Shown one piece after another: positions 43,355 to 52,089 of a DNA stretch of 64,000 nt. The notes below the pieces were generated by a model, which was not told where the DNA came from, did no database searches, and saw only the letters and a list, made by a program, of their open reading frames with translations. How positions within the stretch are numbered: position 1 is the stretch's first letter; every line of letters begins with the position of its first letter. A program made the translations under genes and the position numbers. The stretch comes from Apilactobacillus kunkeei (GTDB lineage Bacteria; Bacillota; Bacilli; Lactobacillales; Lactobacillaceae): the NCBI RefSeq assembly GCF_001308195.1, contig NZ_JXDF01000031.1, positions 27,171 through 91,170 on the forward strand, given 5' to 3'.

Positions 43355-44263
43355 ATGAGTCTGAAAGATACATTTAAGAACAAAACGGTGTTCTCACTTG
43401 AGGTTTATCCTCCTAAAACACCGGAAGGTACCAAAAAATTAGTGAATGCCTTGACCGGAATTAAGCGAATTAAACCAGACTTTATTTCAATCACCTTAGG
43501 TGCTGGCGGATCACAAAATAATAACGCTTTGGAATTATCTAGCATGATTCAAAACGATTTAAACATCCCTGCCATGGCTCACATTCCAGGTATCTATCGT
43601 TCCAAAAAAGAGGTCGCTGATTTCTTAAAAGAATTAAGGCAACATAATATTAACAACGTATTAGCCCTTCGTGGAGACATTAATCCGAATGAAACTCCAG
43701 TTGGCGATTTTAATCATGCTTCTGAATTAGCAGCATTTATTAAGTCACAAGGTGATTTTGATATCTCCGGTGCTTGTTATCCTCAAAAGCATCCTGAATC
43801 AATTGATTTAGTAGATGACACTCTTCATTTGAAAGAAAAAGTAAATAATGGTGTCGGTCATTTAATCACTCAAATGGTATTTGATAATCAAGCATTCTAT
43901 GACTTTCGTCAACGTTTGGAATTAGCTGGAATCAAAGTTCCTGTTGAAGTCGGTATTATGCCCTGTACCAACTGCAATCAAATTAAACACATTACAGAAT
44001 TGTCAGGACTAGAAATGCCAAGAAAGTTTGTCGACATCATGAATAAATATGCCAACAACAAAGAGGCAATGCGAGATGCAGGAATCGCCTATGCGGTTGA
44101 TCAAATCGTTGATTTAGTTGCCAACGGAGTTGATGGCATTCACCTATACACCATGAATAACACCTACGTTGCTAAAAAGATTTGGGAGGCAACCCACTCA
44201 TTATTTGAAGCTACAAACTATCAATTACAACACCCATTTCTATCTGGAAGTGAAAACCAATAA
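43355..44263 (+). CDS. metF: Methylenetetrahydrofolate reductase
   Basis: A 302-residue FAD TIM-barrel enzyme making 5-methyltetrahydrofolate for MetE. SLEVYPPKTPEGTKKL is the N-terminal Glu-containing catalytic motif, LALRGD and GACYPQKHPES the folate/FAD contacts, and QMVFDNQAFYDF a further signature. The ATG at 43355 is used, since it follows the metE stop by one base and starts the family's normal N-terminus. The frame is open further upstream only because it overlaps metE. Same Met T-box transcript. Confidence 0.93.
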   Translation: MSLKDTFKNKTVFSLEVYPPKTPEGTKKLVNALTGIKRIKPDFISITLGAGGSQNNNALELSSMIQNDLNIPAMAHIPGIYRSKKEVADFLKELRQHNINNVLALRGDINPNETPVGDFNHASELAAFIKSQGDFDISGACYPQKHPESIDLVDDTLHLKEKVNNGVGHLITQMVFDNQAFYDFRQRLELAGIKVPVEVGIMPCTNCNQIKHITELSGLEMPRKFVDIMNKYANNKEAMRDAGIAYAVDQIVDLVANGVDGIHLYTMNNTYVAKKIWEATHSLFEATNYQLQHPFLSGSENQ

Positions 44264-44265
44264 AA

Positions 44266-44300
44266 AAAGAGAGTGAACATAACTGTTCACTCTCTTTTTA
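44266..44300. terminator. Terminator after metF
   Basis: AAAAAGAGAGTGAACA and TGTTCACTCTCTTTTT pair around TAAC, with flanking A and T runs. Confidence 0.9.
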
Positions 44301-44327
44301 GATACGCAGATTCTGCGATAATAATAT

Positions 44328-44684
44328 TTAAATAAAATGAATGAAAGGACGACCGCCAGCGACGATTAATCCAATTACAATCACTAAAGCAAAAACCAAG
44401 ATTAAGCTCATCACCAATCCAACAGTTAAAGACTTCTTAGTCTTTTGAGCATAAGCCATTTCAATCAAACCAATTAAAAAAATGGCTGATAGAACCTTCA
44501 AAATCGTGAACATGGCATCACGTTCAAAGGCTTTACTAAATAATACAATTCCCGTCACGATGAATACTAGATAAGATACTCTAGTGGCCATCATGTAAGG
44601 TTTAAAATTCTTCTTTTTACATAGTGCAGTAATCACCAAAGCAATTAGTAATACCGCAAAAATTAAATGAATCCATAAAAACAT
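44328..44684 (-). CDS. YisL family (DUF1516) membrane protein
   Basis: A 118-residue protein with four transmembrane segments, matching the YisL/DUF1516 family: an N-terminal WIHLIFAVLLIALV, YLVFIVTGIVLF, and FTILKVLSAIFLIGLIEM. Start at ATG 44684 (MFLWIH), nine bases after GGGGGAG; an earlier ATG at 44702 overlaps the binding site. Function unknown. It sits 18 bases after the DUF6440-type gene and is probably cotranscribed with it. Confidence 0.75.
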   Translation of the reverse strand: MFLWIHLIFAVLLIALVITALCKKKNFKPYMMATRVSYLVFIVTGIVLFSKAFERDAMFTILKVLSAIFLIGLIEMAYAQKTKKSLTVGLVMSLILVFALVIVIGLIVAGGRPFIHFI

Positions 44685-44702
44685 GGTTTCATACTCCCCC
44701 AT

Positions 44703-44885
44703 TTATTTTTCTTTGTGTTCATAATCTTGATCAATTTCAGATTCATCAACAAACAAAGTTCCATCAGGGTTACGTAATGGTGTTAATGTACTTCCATATC
44801 CACCATATTCAACACCTGTTCTTTGGTCGATATAAATGGATACTCCTGTAAATGATTCTTCTACTAGTTTAAAACGTTTAGACAA
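44703..44885 (-). CDS. Small DUF6440-like protein
   Basis: Start taken at TTG 44885, which follows a perfect GAGGAGG by seven bases and yields a 60-residue protein starting SKRFKLVEESFTG. The frame is open to 44972 but the upstream part has no binding site and would be oddly hydrophobic. The pattern KRF-x-L-V-E, IYIDQRTGVEYGGYGSTLTPLRNPDG fits the small DUF6440 family, whose role is unknown. The C-terminus is acidic. It precedes the YisL-type gene. Confidence 0.65.
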   Translation of the reverse strand: MSKRFKLVEESFTGVSIYIDQRTGVEYGGYGSTLTPLRNPDGTLFVDESEIDQDYEHKEK

Positions 44886-44958
44886 TTGATTTCCTCCTCG
44901 GATTAATTCAAAATGTGTCATGTTTAGCTTTATTGTACAAAATAAAATGATAATAATC

Positions 44959-44989
44959 AAAAAGACCAACATTTATGTTGGTCTTTTTA
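44959..44989 (-). terminator. Terminator of the arg/amino-acid transport operon
   Basis: AAAAAGACCAACAT and ATGTTGGTCTTTTT pair around TT, just after glnQ. Confidence 0.88.
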
Positions 44990-45005
44990 CGTATTTATAA
45001 ACAGA

Positions 45006-45740
45006 TTAAATCATTTTACTTAAAAAACGTTGGGCGTTAGGGGTTTTTGGATTTTCGAAAAAGTCTTTAGGTGCTTGTTTTTCTTGAATCTTTCCTTCAT
45101 CCATAAACCAAATTTCATCTGAAACATTCTTAGCGAATTCCATTTCATGGGTAACAATAATCATGGTCATGTCTTTCTTAGCCAAATCTTGCATAACACT
45201 AAGTACTTCACCAACTTTTTCAGGGTCTAGTGCTGAAGTTGGTTCGTCAAATAGAATTACCTCAGGATCCATGGCTAGCGCACGGACGATTGCGATACGT
45301 TGAGCTTGCCCACCTGATAGGCTGTCTGGGTATACGTTTGCCTTATCATCTAGACCAACTGTTTTAAGCAGTTCATGTGCTTTTTCTTCCGCATCTTCCT
45401 TGCTCATCCCCTTAACCTTAATGGGGGCCAGTGTGATGTTATCAATAACTGTCTTATTTTCAAACAAGTTAAAGCTTTGGAACACCATCCCGATGTGAGT
45501 TCTTAATTGAATTAATTCCTTTTCAGAACTACTTACTAAGTCTTTTCCATCCAATAAAATCTTTCCGGAAGTTGGTTCACCTAACATGTTAATGCAACGA
45601 AGGAAAGTACTCTTACCGGCACCAGAAGGACCTAAAAGTGAGATTACTTCACCCTTGTGTACTTCAGCGTTGATGTCAGAAAAGATGGTATTATTTTTAA
45701 ATTTTTTGGTTAAATTTTCAATTTTAATCATTGGTTCCAT
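45006..45740 (-). CDS. glnQ: Amino-acid ABC transporter ATP-binding protein
   Basis: A 244-residue ATPase of the polar amino-acid uptake family. Walker A LLGPSGAGKSTFLRCIN, Q-loop GMVFQSFNLF, signature LSGGQAQRIAIVRAL, Walker B VILFDEPTSALDPE and switch His VTHEM are intact. The start overlaps the end of the permease gene; ATG 45731 is an alternative. It is the last gene of argG-argH-glnHP-glnQ. The gene symbol marks the family and does not fix the substrate: arginine is suggested by the operon. Confidence 0.9.
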   Translation of the reverse strand: MEPMIKIENLTKKFKNNTIFSDINAEVHKGEVISLLGPSGAGKSTFLRCINMLGEPTSGKILLDGKDLVSSSEKELIQLRTHIGMVFQSFNLFENKTVIDNITLAPIKVKGMSKEDAEEKAHELLKTVGLDDKANVYPDSLSGGQAQRIAIVRALAMDPEVILFDEPTSALDPEKVGEVLSVMQDLAKKDMTMIIVTHEMEFAKNVSDEIWFMDEGKIQEKQAPKDFFENPKTPNAQRFLSKMI

Positions 45741-47214
45741 GGCTAATCTTCCCTTCTAAGTGTTTCATAATTCTAGAAATTGTAAATGTGATTACAAAGT
45801 AAATAACCATAATGACAGCAATTGGCGCGACACCCAAGTAAGTATCAGCTTGAACGGCTCTCATTTGATACATTAGTTCTCCAACCCCAATTACAGATGC
45901 TAATGAACTATCCTTGATCAAAGTTACCAATTCATTACCAAGTGCAGGCCAAATGTTCTTGAACGCTTGAGGTAATACGATATATTGCATTGATTGTTTC
46001 TTGGATAAACCAAGTGATAATGCGGCTTCACTTTGACCGTCAGAGATAGAATTTATTCCACCTCTAATGATTTCGGCGACGTAGGCTCCAGAGTTAATTG
46101 AAATAGCGATAATTCCTGAAGTTAATGCTGGAACGTTAACAATAGTACCTAGGCCAAAATAGATAAACATAATTTGAACTAATTGAGGAGTTCCACGAAT
46201 GAATTCGATGTAGCAAACAGCAATGGAATGTAATAGCCAGTTGTGACTTAATCTCATTAGTGCAAAAATGATTCCCAAAATGATACCAAAGAATACTGAT
46301 ACCACTGAAATAATCATTGTGTATTCAATTCCTGAGATAAAGAAGTTCTTGTATTGCCACATTGTCTCAAATTGTGATTGTGACTTGTTGTTAGTGATGT
46401 GTTTTGCAGCTGCTGGAACAAATTTCTTGGTGTATAGGTTATCTTTGTTAACCTTATCAATTGTCTTGTTAGCAGCGTTTTCTAGACTAGTAGCACCCTT
46501 GAAGAAGGCAATCTTGTTTGAGCTTTCTTGACCAGGCATCTTGGCGTCAATAATCTTTAGTCCTGGGTTGTGGGCTGCGTAAGCTTGCGCTACAGCAGTG
46601 TCTAGCGGAATGGCTGCGATTTTTCCTGACTTCAAAGCAAGAATTAAATCGTTGATGTTTTCCATTCCCTTTAGGTTAATGTTCTTGATACCCTTCTTCA
46701 CAGCGTCATATTGTACTGATCCGATTTGAGCACCGATGGTCTTTCCTTGTAAGTCCTTGTATGACTTAATTTTCTTGTCATCGGAAGTGTTTAATACCAA
46801 ACTCAATCCAGATGAGTAGTAAGTCTTACTGAAGTCGACACTCTTGGCTCTTTCAGGAGTTTCGTTCATCCCTGCAATAACCATATCAACCTTTTTGGTT
46901 TGAAGCGCAACTAGTAGTGAGTCAAATCCCATTGATTTAACCTTTAGTTTTACTCCTAAGTCTTTGGCAATGGCCTTACCTAATTCGATATCGGCACCGT
47001 AGACCTTTGAACCACCGTTATCTTTTCCAATAAATTCGTATGGAGGATAATCTGGGGCGGTTCCCATTACGATGTATCCTTTTTGCTTAATTTGTTGTAG
47101 TGAGTTATCGGAAGCTGATGCTTGAACACTTGGAACAGTAAATGCTGTCACGAATAGTGTTGCAATCATTAACAACATTGTAATTAACACGGAATGTTTC
47201 ATTTTATTTTTCAT
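45724..47214 (-). CDS. glnP: Amino-acid ABC transporter, fused substrate-binding protein and permease
   Basis: A 496-residue fusion. Residues 1-33 form a signal peptide (VQASA-S). Residues ~40-265 form a type-3 periplasmic-type binding domain ([16 protein letters not shown], then [38 protein letters not shown]). Residues ~285-490 form a five-segment permease with the EAA loop [30 protein letters not shown]. Such GlnP-type fusions are usual in lactic acid bacteria. The start overlaps the end of argH by 11 bases. Being in an arginine-controlled operon, it may import arginine or citrulline rather than glutamine. Confidence 0.88.
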   Translation of the reverse strand: MKNKMKHSVLITMLLMIATLFVTAFTVPSVQASASDNSLQQIKQKGYIVMGTAPDYPPYEFIGKDNGGSKVYGADIELGKAIAKDLGVKLKVKSMGFDSLLVALQTKKVDMVIAGMNETPERAKSVDFSKTYYSSGLSLVLNTSDDKKIKSYKDLQGKTIGAQIGSVQYDAVKKGIKNINLKGMENINDLILALKSGKIAAIPLDTAVAQAYAAHNPGLKIIDAKMPGQESSNKIAFFKGATSLENAANKTIDKVNKDNLYTKKFVPAAAKHITNNKSQSQFETMWQYKNFFISGIEYTMIISVVSVFFGIILGIIFALMRLSHNWLLHSIAVCYIEFIRGTPQLVQIMFIYFGLGTIVNVPALTSGIIAISINSGAYVAEIIRGGINSISDGQSEAALSLGLSKKQSMQYIVLPQAFKNIWPALGNELVTLIKDSSLASVIGVGELMYQMRAVQADTYLGVAPIAVIMVIYFVITFTISRIMKHLEGKISHGTND

Positions 47215-48601
47215 GATTCATTTCTCCCTTTAATTTTTCTTTCGCTTTCTCAATCTGTTTATGAACTTCATCGAACCCAGTGGATCCATAACTCTTTCTT
47301 CTTTGAATTGCGACATGAGGTTTCAAATCTTCATATATGTCTTCTTCAAATAAGTCAGAATAGTTATGTAGTTGTTCTAATGATAAGTCCTGTAAGTAGC
47401 AATTTTCATTAATACATTTAGCCACCAATTCACCGGCGATACGATGAGCTTGCCTAAATGGTAATCCCTTGGCTGATAGATAATCAGCTAATTCTGTAGC
47501 GTTTGAGTAATCCTTTTCAACCGCTTGTAGCATTTTATCCTTATTAACATGCATCGTTGCAATCATTTCAGTCATTAATTGTAAGATTGGTTCAATGTTT
47601 TCAACTGTGTCAAACACCCCAGCCTTATCTTCTTGTAGGTCCTTGTTGTATGCCAGTGGTAGTGATTTCATCGTTGCTAGTAAGGCGTTTAGATGCCCAT
47701 ACACAACACCTGTCTTTCCCCTAATTAGTTCACACATATCAGGGTTCTTCTTTTGTGGCATGATTGAGCTTCCAGTACTGAAAGCATCTGATAATTCAAC
47801 ATACTTGAACTCGTAGCTAGACCATAAGCAAATTTCTTCGCATAGTCTTGATAAGTGCATCATTAGAATAGAAGCATTGCTTAGAAATTCAATGGCGAAG
47901 TCCCTATCTGATACGGCATCGATGGAATTATTGTAAGGTGAATCTAAGCCTAATTCGTTGGCGGTAAAGTGAGGATCGATTGGAAACGTGGTTCCAGCTA
48001 AGGCAGCTGCACCAATTGGTGACATGTTGGTGTGCTTTTGGTTGAATTCGAACCTGTCGTAGTCACGGTCTAACATTTCGTAGTAGGCCATTAGGTAATG
48101 GGCAAATGAAATTGGTTGAGCGTGTTGTAAATGGGTATATCCTGGCATGATGCTTTCTAAATTTTCATCGGCTAGGTTAACCAATTCACTTTGAAAACTC
48201 CTAATTAGTGCCATGATTTGTGGTAGACGTTTCTTTAGGTATAAATGAAAATCTAGTGCCACTTGATCGTTTCTTGAACGTGCTGTGTGAAGTTTTCCAG
48301 CGACCGCTCCGATTTTTTCGGTTAGCACTGTTTCGACATTCATATGAATGTCTTCGTTTTGGTAACTAAAATGAATTTTTCCTTCATTGAAATCTTCCTT
48401 AATCTCTTTTAAACCATTCACGATTTGGTCTTTTTCGGTTTCTGTGATGATACCAACGTGGCTTAACATGGTGGCGTGAGCAATTGATCCCTCAATATCT
48501 TCGTTTGCCATCTTGATATCAACATTGATTGAGGCACCGAGCCGCAAGAATAAATCGTTGGCGTCGCCGTTAAAACGACCGCCCCATAGTTTCTCACTCA
48601 T
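47204..48601 (-). CDS. argH: Argininosuccinate lyase
   Basis: A 465-residue enzyme of the fumarase/aspartase superfamily that splits argininosuccinate into arginine and fumarate. The signature loop [12 protein letters not shown] is intact, as are [10 protein letters not shown] at the N-terminus, [10 protein letters not shown] and [11 protein letters not shown] with the catalytic His. ATG 48601 gives the family's usual start and overlaps argG by eight bases. Coupled to argG and followed by the transporter genes. Confidence 0.95.
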   Translation of the reverse strand: MSEKLWGGRFNGDANDLFLRLGASINVDIKMANEDIEGSIAHATMLSHVGIITETEKDQIVNGLKEIKEDFNEGKIHFSYQNEDIHMNVETVLTEKIGAVAGKLHTARSRNDQVALDFHLYLKKRLPQIMALIRSFQSELVNLADENLESIMPGYTHLQHAQPISFAHYLMAYYEMLDRDYDRFEFNQKHTNMSPIGAAALAGTTFPIDPHFTANELGLDSPYNNSIDAVSDRDFAIEFLSNASILMMHLSRLCEEICLWSSYEFKYVELSDAFSTGSSIMPQKKNPDMCELIRGKTGVVYGHLNALLATMKSLPLAYNKDLQEDKAGVFDTVENIEPILQLMTEMIATMHVNKDKMLQAVEKDYSNATELADYLSAKGLPFRQAHRIAGELVAKCINENCYLQDLSLEQLHNYSDLFEEDIYEDLKPHVAIQRRKSYGSTGFDEVHKQIEKAKEKLKGEMNHEK

Positions 48602-49895
48602 CAGATTCACCTTCTAACTTGTTTTCAACTAGTACCTTTTCCTTTGTTTGTGTCTTCATAACGTCTTTCATGAAGTTCTTTTGTAAGTTCTTTTGTTTTA
48701 CTTGTGATGCTACTTGAGTAGGTAGTCCCCATAGTTTGATGAAACCAACTGAAGCATTTTGATCAAATGAATCGGCAGCGGTGTAAGTTGCTAAGTCTTC
48801 ATCATATAGTGATTCATCTGATTTAGAAGCTACTACGTAAACATTACCCTTAAATAACTTCACCTTAACTGTCCCACTAACAGTTTCTTGTGATGATTGG
48901 ATAAATGACTTTAGTGACTTCATTAGTGGTGAGAACCATAATCCATTGTAAGTAAGATTAGCAACTTGTTGTTCAATCATTGGCTTGAAGTGGGCTAAAT
49001 CTCTTTCCATAGTTAGGTTTTCCATTGCCTTGTGGGCTTTTAGTAATACGGTAGCACCAGGTGCTTCGTATACTTCTCTGGATTTGATTCCTACTAAACG
49101 GTTTTCAATGTGATCGATACGACCGACACCGTGTTCGCCGGCTGCGACATTAACCTTTTTGATAACGTCAACGAAGCTCATTTCAACGCCGTTAACTGCG
49201 ACTGGCTTACCTTGTTTAAAGGTGATGTCCATGAATTCTGGTTGGTCAGGAGTTTCTTCAATTGGTTTAGTAATATCGAAGGCGTCTTCTGGAGCTTGGT
49301 TCCATGGATTTTCTAAAACACCACATTCATTGGCACGTCCCCAGATATTTGCGTCGATTGAGTATGGAGAATCTAAATCAATTGGAATATCGATGTTATG
49401 TTTCTTAGCAAATTCGATTTCTTCTTCTCTGTTCCAGTGCCATTGACGAACTGGAGTAACCACCGTCAATTTAGGATCTAGCGAATGAATAGCGACATCG
49501 AAACGAACTTGGTCATTTCCTTTACCGGTACATCCATGACAAATATATTCGGCACCTTCTTTATGAGCAATTTCAACTAGTTTTTGACTCATTAAAGGAC
49601 GAGATAGGGCTGAGCTCAAAGGATATTCGCCCTCATACATAGCATTAGCATCCAATGCAGTTAATAGGAAATCTTCAGCGAATTCGTCTAATGCATCAAC
49701 AACGTATGACTTGATGGCACCAACCTTTAATGCTTTTTCTTTAATTTGATTTAAATCTTTATGTTCACCGTAGTCCTCTCCAACATTAATGCAGCAAGCA
49801 ATTACGTCAAAACCTTGTTCGATTAACCATGCAATTGAAACTGATGTATCCAATCCTCCGGAATATGCTAAAACGATTTTCTTTGATTGTTTCAT
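48594..49895 (-). CDS. argG: Argininosuccinate synthase
   Basis: A 433-residue enzyme joining citrulline and aspartate with [22 protein letters not shown] is the ATP pyrophosphatase P-loop, and [14 protein letters not shown] and [14 protein letters not shown] are family motifs. It is about 30 residues longer than most, with a charged C-terminal tail ([16 protein letters not shown]). ATG 49895 is used: it is nine bases after GGAGG, whereas ATG 49904 abuts the site. The start region coincides with a parS-like palindrome. It is preceded by three Arg T-boxes. Confidence 0.95.
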   Translation of the reverse strand: MKQSKKIVLAYSGGLDTSVSIAWLIEQGFDVIACCINVGEDYGEHKDLNQIKEKALKVGAIKSYVVDALDEFAEDFLLTALDANAMYEGEYPLSSALSRPLMSQKLVEIAHKEGAEYICHGCTGKGNDQVRFDVAIHSLDPKLTVVTPVRQWHWNREEEIEFAKKHNIDIPIDLDSPYSIDANIWGRANECGVLENPWNQAPEDAFDITKPIEETPDQPEFMDITFKQGKPVAVNGVEMSFVDVIKKVNVAAGEHGVGRIDHIENRLVGIKSREVYEAPGATVLLKAHKAMENLTMERDLAHFKPMIEQQVANLTYNGLWFSPLMKSLKSFIQSSQETVSGTVKVKLFKGNVYVVASKSDESLYDEDLATYTAADSFDQNASVGFIKLWGLPTQVASQVKQKNLQKNFMKDVMKTQTKEKVLVENKLEGESDE

Positions 49896-49903
49896 GTGAA
49901 ACA
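49888..49903. other. parS-like site (2), overlapping the argG start
   Basis: TGTTTCATGTGAAACA differs from the ParB consensus TGTTTCACGTGAAACA at one central base. It spans the first codons of argG and the bases before them. Confidence 0.6.
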
Positions 49904-50155
49904 TCCTCCTTTTTTGTATATAAACAATGAAATTTTTATTTCAACAGAGGACGATGTAACCGCGGTACCACCTCACTTCCTAACATCCTCGCGAATGCTA
50001 GCTCATAAAGTCAATGACTTCCGCGTTAACGCCGCCAACGTTTGCTTCTACTCATTTCGAAGCTCATTCACAAGTACGATTAATCAAATGTCATTATTAA
50101 CTCTCATCAACGTTAATTTCTCTGTAAATGATTGGTTTGATTAAATTCTTGATCA
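49902..50155 (-). promoter_or_regulatory. Arg T-box, promoter-distal, possibly translational
   Basis: Stem I: CAAG (50151) pairs with CTTG, TAATCAAA with TTTGATTA. The specifier loop AT-CGT-A gives CGU (Arg) at 50078-50076. T-box GAGGTGGTACCGCGG (TGGT). After the antiterminator 3' strand CGTCCTC (49953-49947) there is no strong hairpin with a T run before the gene. Instead CGTCCTC can pair over seven bases (one G-U) with GAGGATG (49908-49902), which contains the argG ribosome binding site. This suggests control of translation rather than of termination. Confidence 0.75.
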
Positions 50156-50171
50156 TCATGCAAATATTTAT

Positions 50172-50413
50172 ATAAAAAAATCCCCTAGGAATAAATCCTA
50201 GAGGACGACTAATCGTGGTTCCACCTCAGTTTCTGACATTCTCACGAACATCAGCTCATAAAGTTCATACAAACTTTAACGATAACGCGTTAACGGTGAA
50301 TTCTACTCATTTCGAATTCAAACTCATAGGTACGATTTAATTAATGTCATCCTTAGCTCTCACCCGGCTTTGCTAAGTTCTCTGTAAATGACTGAATTAA
50401 TTAAAATTCCTAA
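50172..50413 (-). promoter_or_regulatory. Arg T-box, middle copy
   Basis: AGG/CCT and TTAATTAA-type stem enclose AAT-CGT-A, specifier CGU at 50334-50332. Distal stem CTTAGC/GCTAAG. T-box GAGGTGGAACCACG has TGGA, which would need a U discriminator base. Terminator CCTCTAGGATT/AATCC...GGGGA stem with seven T at 50180-50174. Confidence 0.85.
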
Positions 50414-50449
50414 TCACTGTTTTTAAAATTAATATTTATTTTTGGGTAT

Positions 50450-50690
50450 AAAAAAATCCTCTTGGATAAAATATCCAAGAGGACGAATAAATCGCGGTGC
50501 CACCTCAATTCCTAGCATTCTCACGAATACTAGCTCGAGAAGTTATAATAACTTCAGCGTTAACGCCGCCAACGATTTTTTCTACTCATTTCGAAAAATG
50601 ACTCTCAGGTACGATTTAACTATCGTGCTACCCACTCTCATAACCGCGGACTCCCTGTGAAACACTCAATAATTAAAATTCCTGTTCAAC
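50450..50690 (-). promoter_or_regulatory. Arg T-box, promoter-proximal copy
   Basis: CAGG (50684) pairs with CCTG around a loop with AAT-CGT-A, specifier CGU at 50613-50611. T-box GAGGTGGCACCGCG has TGGC, fitting a G discriminator. Terminator CCTCTTGGATA/TATCCAAGAGG followed by seven T at 50480-50450. The region 49896-50749 (854 bases) holds only the three T-boxes and the promoter region beyond 50690. Confidence 0.85.
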
Positions 50691-50749
50691 GTCTTCTTTG
50701 ATTGTCACTTATACTAATACCATATTAGAAAAAATGCAACACTTTAATT

Positions 50750-52075
50750 TTATTCTAATGAATCCCAAGGGGCTAATTCGACCGGAGATTGGCTCAACAG
50801 TGCGATTTTATCATTAGATAAATATTTTTTATTTATTACGATTTCATATACATATTCGTTCATCCAACCATCATCCATGATGAAATATCCGTTAACACCA
50901 TTCTTTGATCCCCATGAATTTTCCACTTTCCATTTAGTTGGTTTATCATCGACTAAATCGACACCGGTTAATGCAGTGGCGTGTGAAACGTTAGCTTCAT
51001 GGTATTGTAGACGTTCTTTTTTGCTCATTGATAAATCAACGTCAAAAAGTTCGTCGTAATGGTATAGGTTTTCAGCTAGGAAACCTTTTTTTCGGTCAGA
51101 TTGACGCGCAATGTCGTTAGCGAACCAAACAGCTTGACCGTCCTTTAATTGTGCAATTGCGACATTTTTTAGGTCTTCCATTGGTAGGTTCAAGAATTCA
51201 ATCTTTCTACCATCAACCACGTTTTCTTGGGCTGATAATCGATACATCTTGTCGTATTCCTTGTCAGGAGAGTTACTTAAGACAACATAATCGTCTAAAT
51301 CAGAATCTGATAGATACTTTTCATAAAATGATTTAGGCGTTAAATTACGATCAATGTGATAATTGTCATTATCATCCCTATATTCAAAGTCAAACGTCTT
51401 TGGTGGTACTCCAAGGGAGTATGCAGCAATCTTGTAAACTTCAGCTAGCATTTGTTCTCTAGCATCGTGGATGTCTTCTTCAGACACTCCGTCGTTTACC
51501 ATGTTACGTAGCTTGTATGCATCATTTCTAAGTTTGTAATTCAAAATTGATTTCAAGTCACCAGTACTTTCAGAAACATTCGTTTCACTGAACGCAGATG
51601 TTGGCACAACCCCGTATTTTTGTACTAATGATACGGCCATCGCCCATTGACCACCATCTGCACCTGGTCCCACTTCTAGGAAGTATTGAACGGTTCGGTC
51701 ATCTAGTGGTTTGTCCGCAGTGTTTACGATGCGGTCATAAAAGATGTTAGCACGTTCAATCTTATCCCAGAAGAATAGATAGTTTTGTGATAATTCGAAG
51801 TCTTTGACGTTGTACTTAGCGCCAAATTGGTGCTTTAAGGTGTTTAATAACGCAAACATCCAGCAACGACCGGATTGTTTTTGGTTGGACACCTTACCAG
51901 TCTTCACTTCAACAGAAAAGACAGGATTTAGTTTTTCAGTGGCTGTCTCATCGTATGAAACATTGCCAATTCCATTTTGTGTTACGGTTCTTTCCAAAAT
52001 CGCATTGGTAGGATTTTTTTCGTAGGCCGCACGTAATTCTCTTAGATCTTGCTCGGTAATTTTTGTTTCAGTCAT
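50750..52075 (-). CDS. pepC: Aminopeptidase C (bleomycin hydrolase family), copy 2
   Basis: A 441-residue cysteine peptidase of family C1B, a hexameric cytoplasmic enzyme that trims peptides from the N-terminus. Catalytic Cys71 (QKQSGRCWMFALLN), His365 (SHATALTGVD) and Asn386 (KVENSWG) are intact. Length is normal (about 440). It follows its paralogue after 14 bases and shares its operon. Two copies allow use of peptide mixtures; distinct specificities are likely but not readable. Confidence 0.92.
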   Translation of the reverse strand: MTETKITEQDLRELRAAYEKNPTNAILERTVTQNGIGNVSYDETATEKLNPVFSVEVKTGKVSNQKQSGRCWMFALLNTLKHQFGAKYNVKDFELSQNYLFFWDKIERANIFYDRIVNTADKPLDDRTVQYFLEVGPGADGGQWAMAVSLVQKYGVVPTSAFSETNVSESTGDLKSILNYKLRNDAYKLRNMVNDGVSEEDIHDAREQMLAEVYKIAAYSLGVPPKTFDFEYRDDNDNYHIDRNLTPKSFYEKYLSDSDLDDYVVLSNSPDKEYDKMYRLSAQENVVDGRKIEFLNLPMEDLKNVAIAQLKDGQAVWFANDIARQSDRKKGFLAENLYHYDELFDVDLSMSKKERLQYHEANVSHATALTGVDLVDDKPTKWKVENSWGSKNGVNGYFIMDDGWMNEYVYEIVINKKYLSNDKIALLSQSPVELAPWDSLE

Positions 52076-52089
52076 TATCTACGTCCTCC

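Noticed and set aside
50640..50670. CTGTGAAACA near 50656 as a fourth parS site
   Set aside because: Only one arm matches; the left half lacks the TTTCA complement.
49902..50690. The repeated T-boxes as a CRISPR array or transposon repeats
   Set aside because: Units are about 240 bases, fold as T-boxes with CGU specifiers, and lack short identical repeats with spacers.
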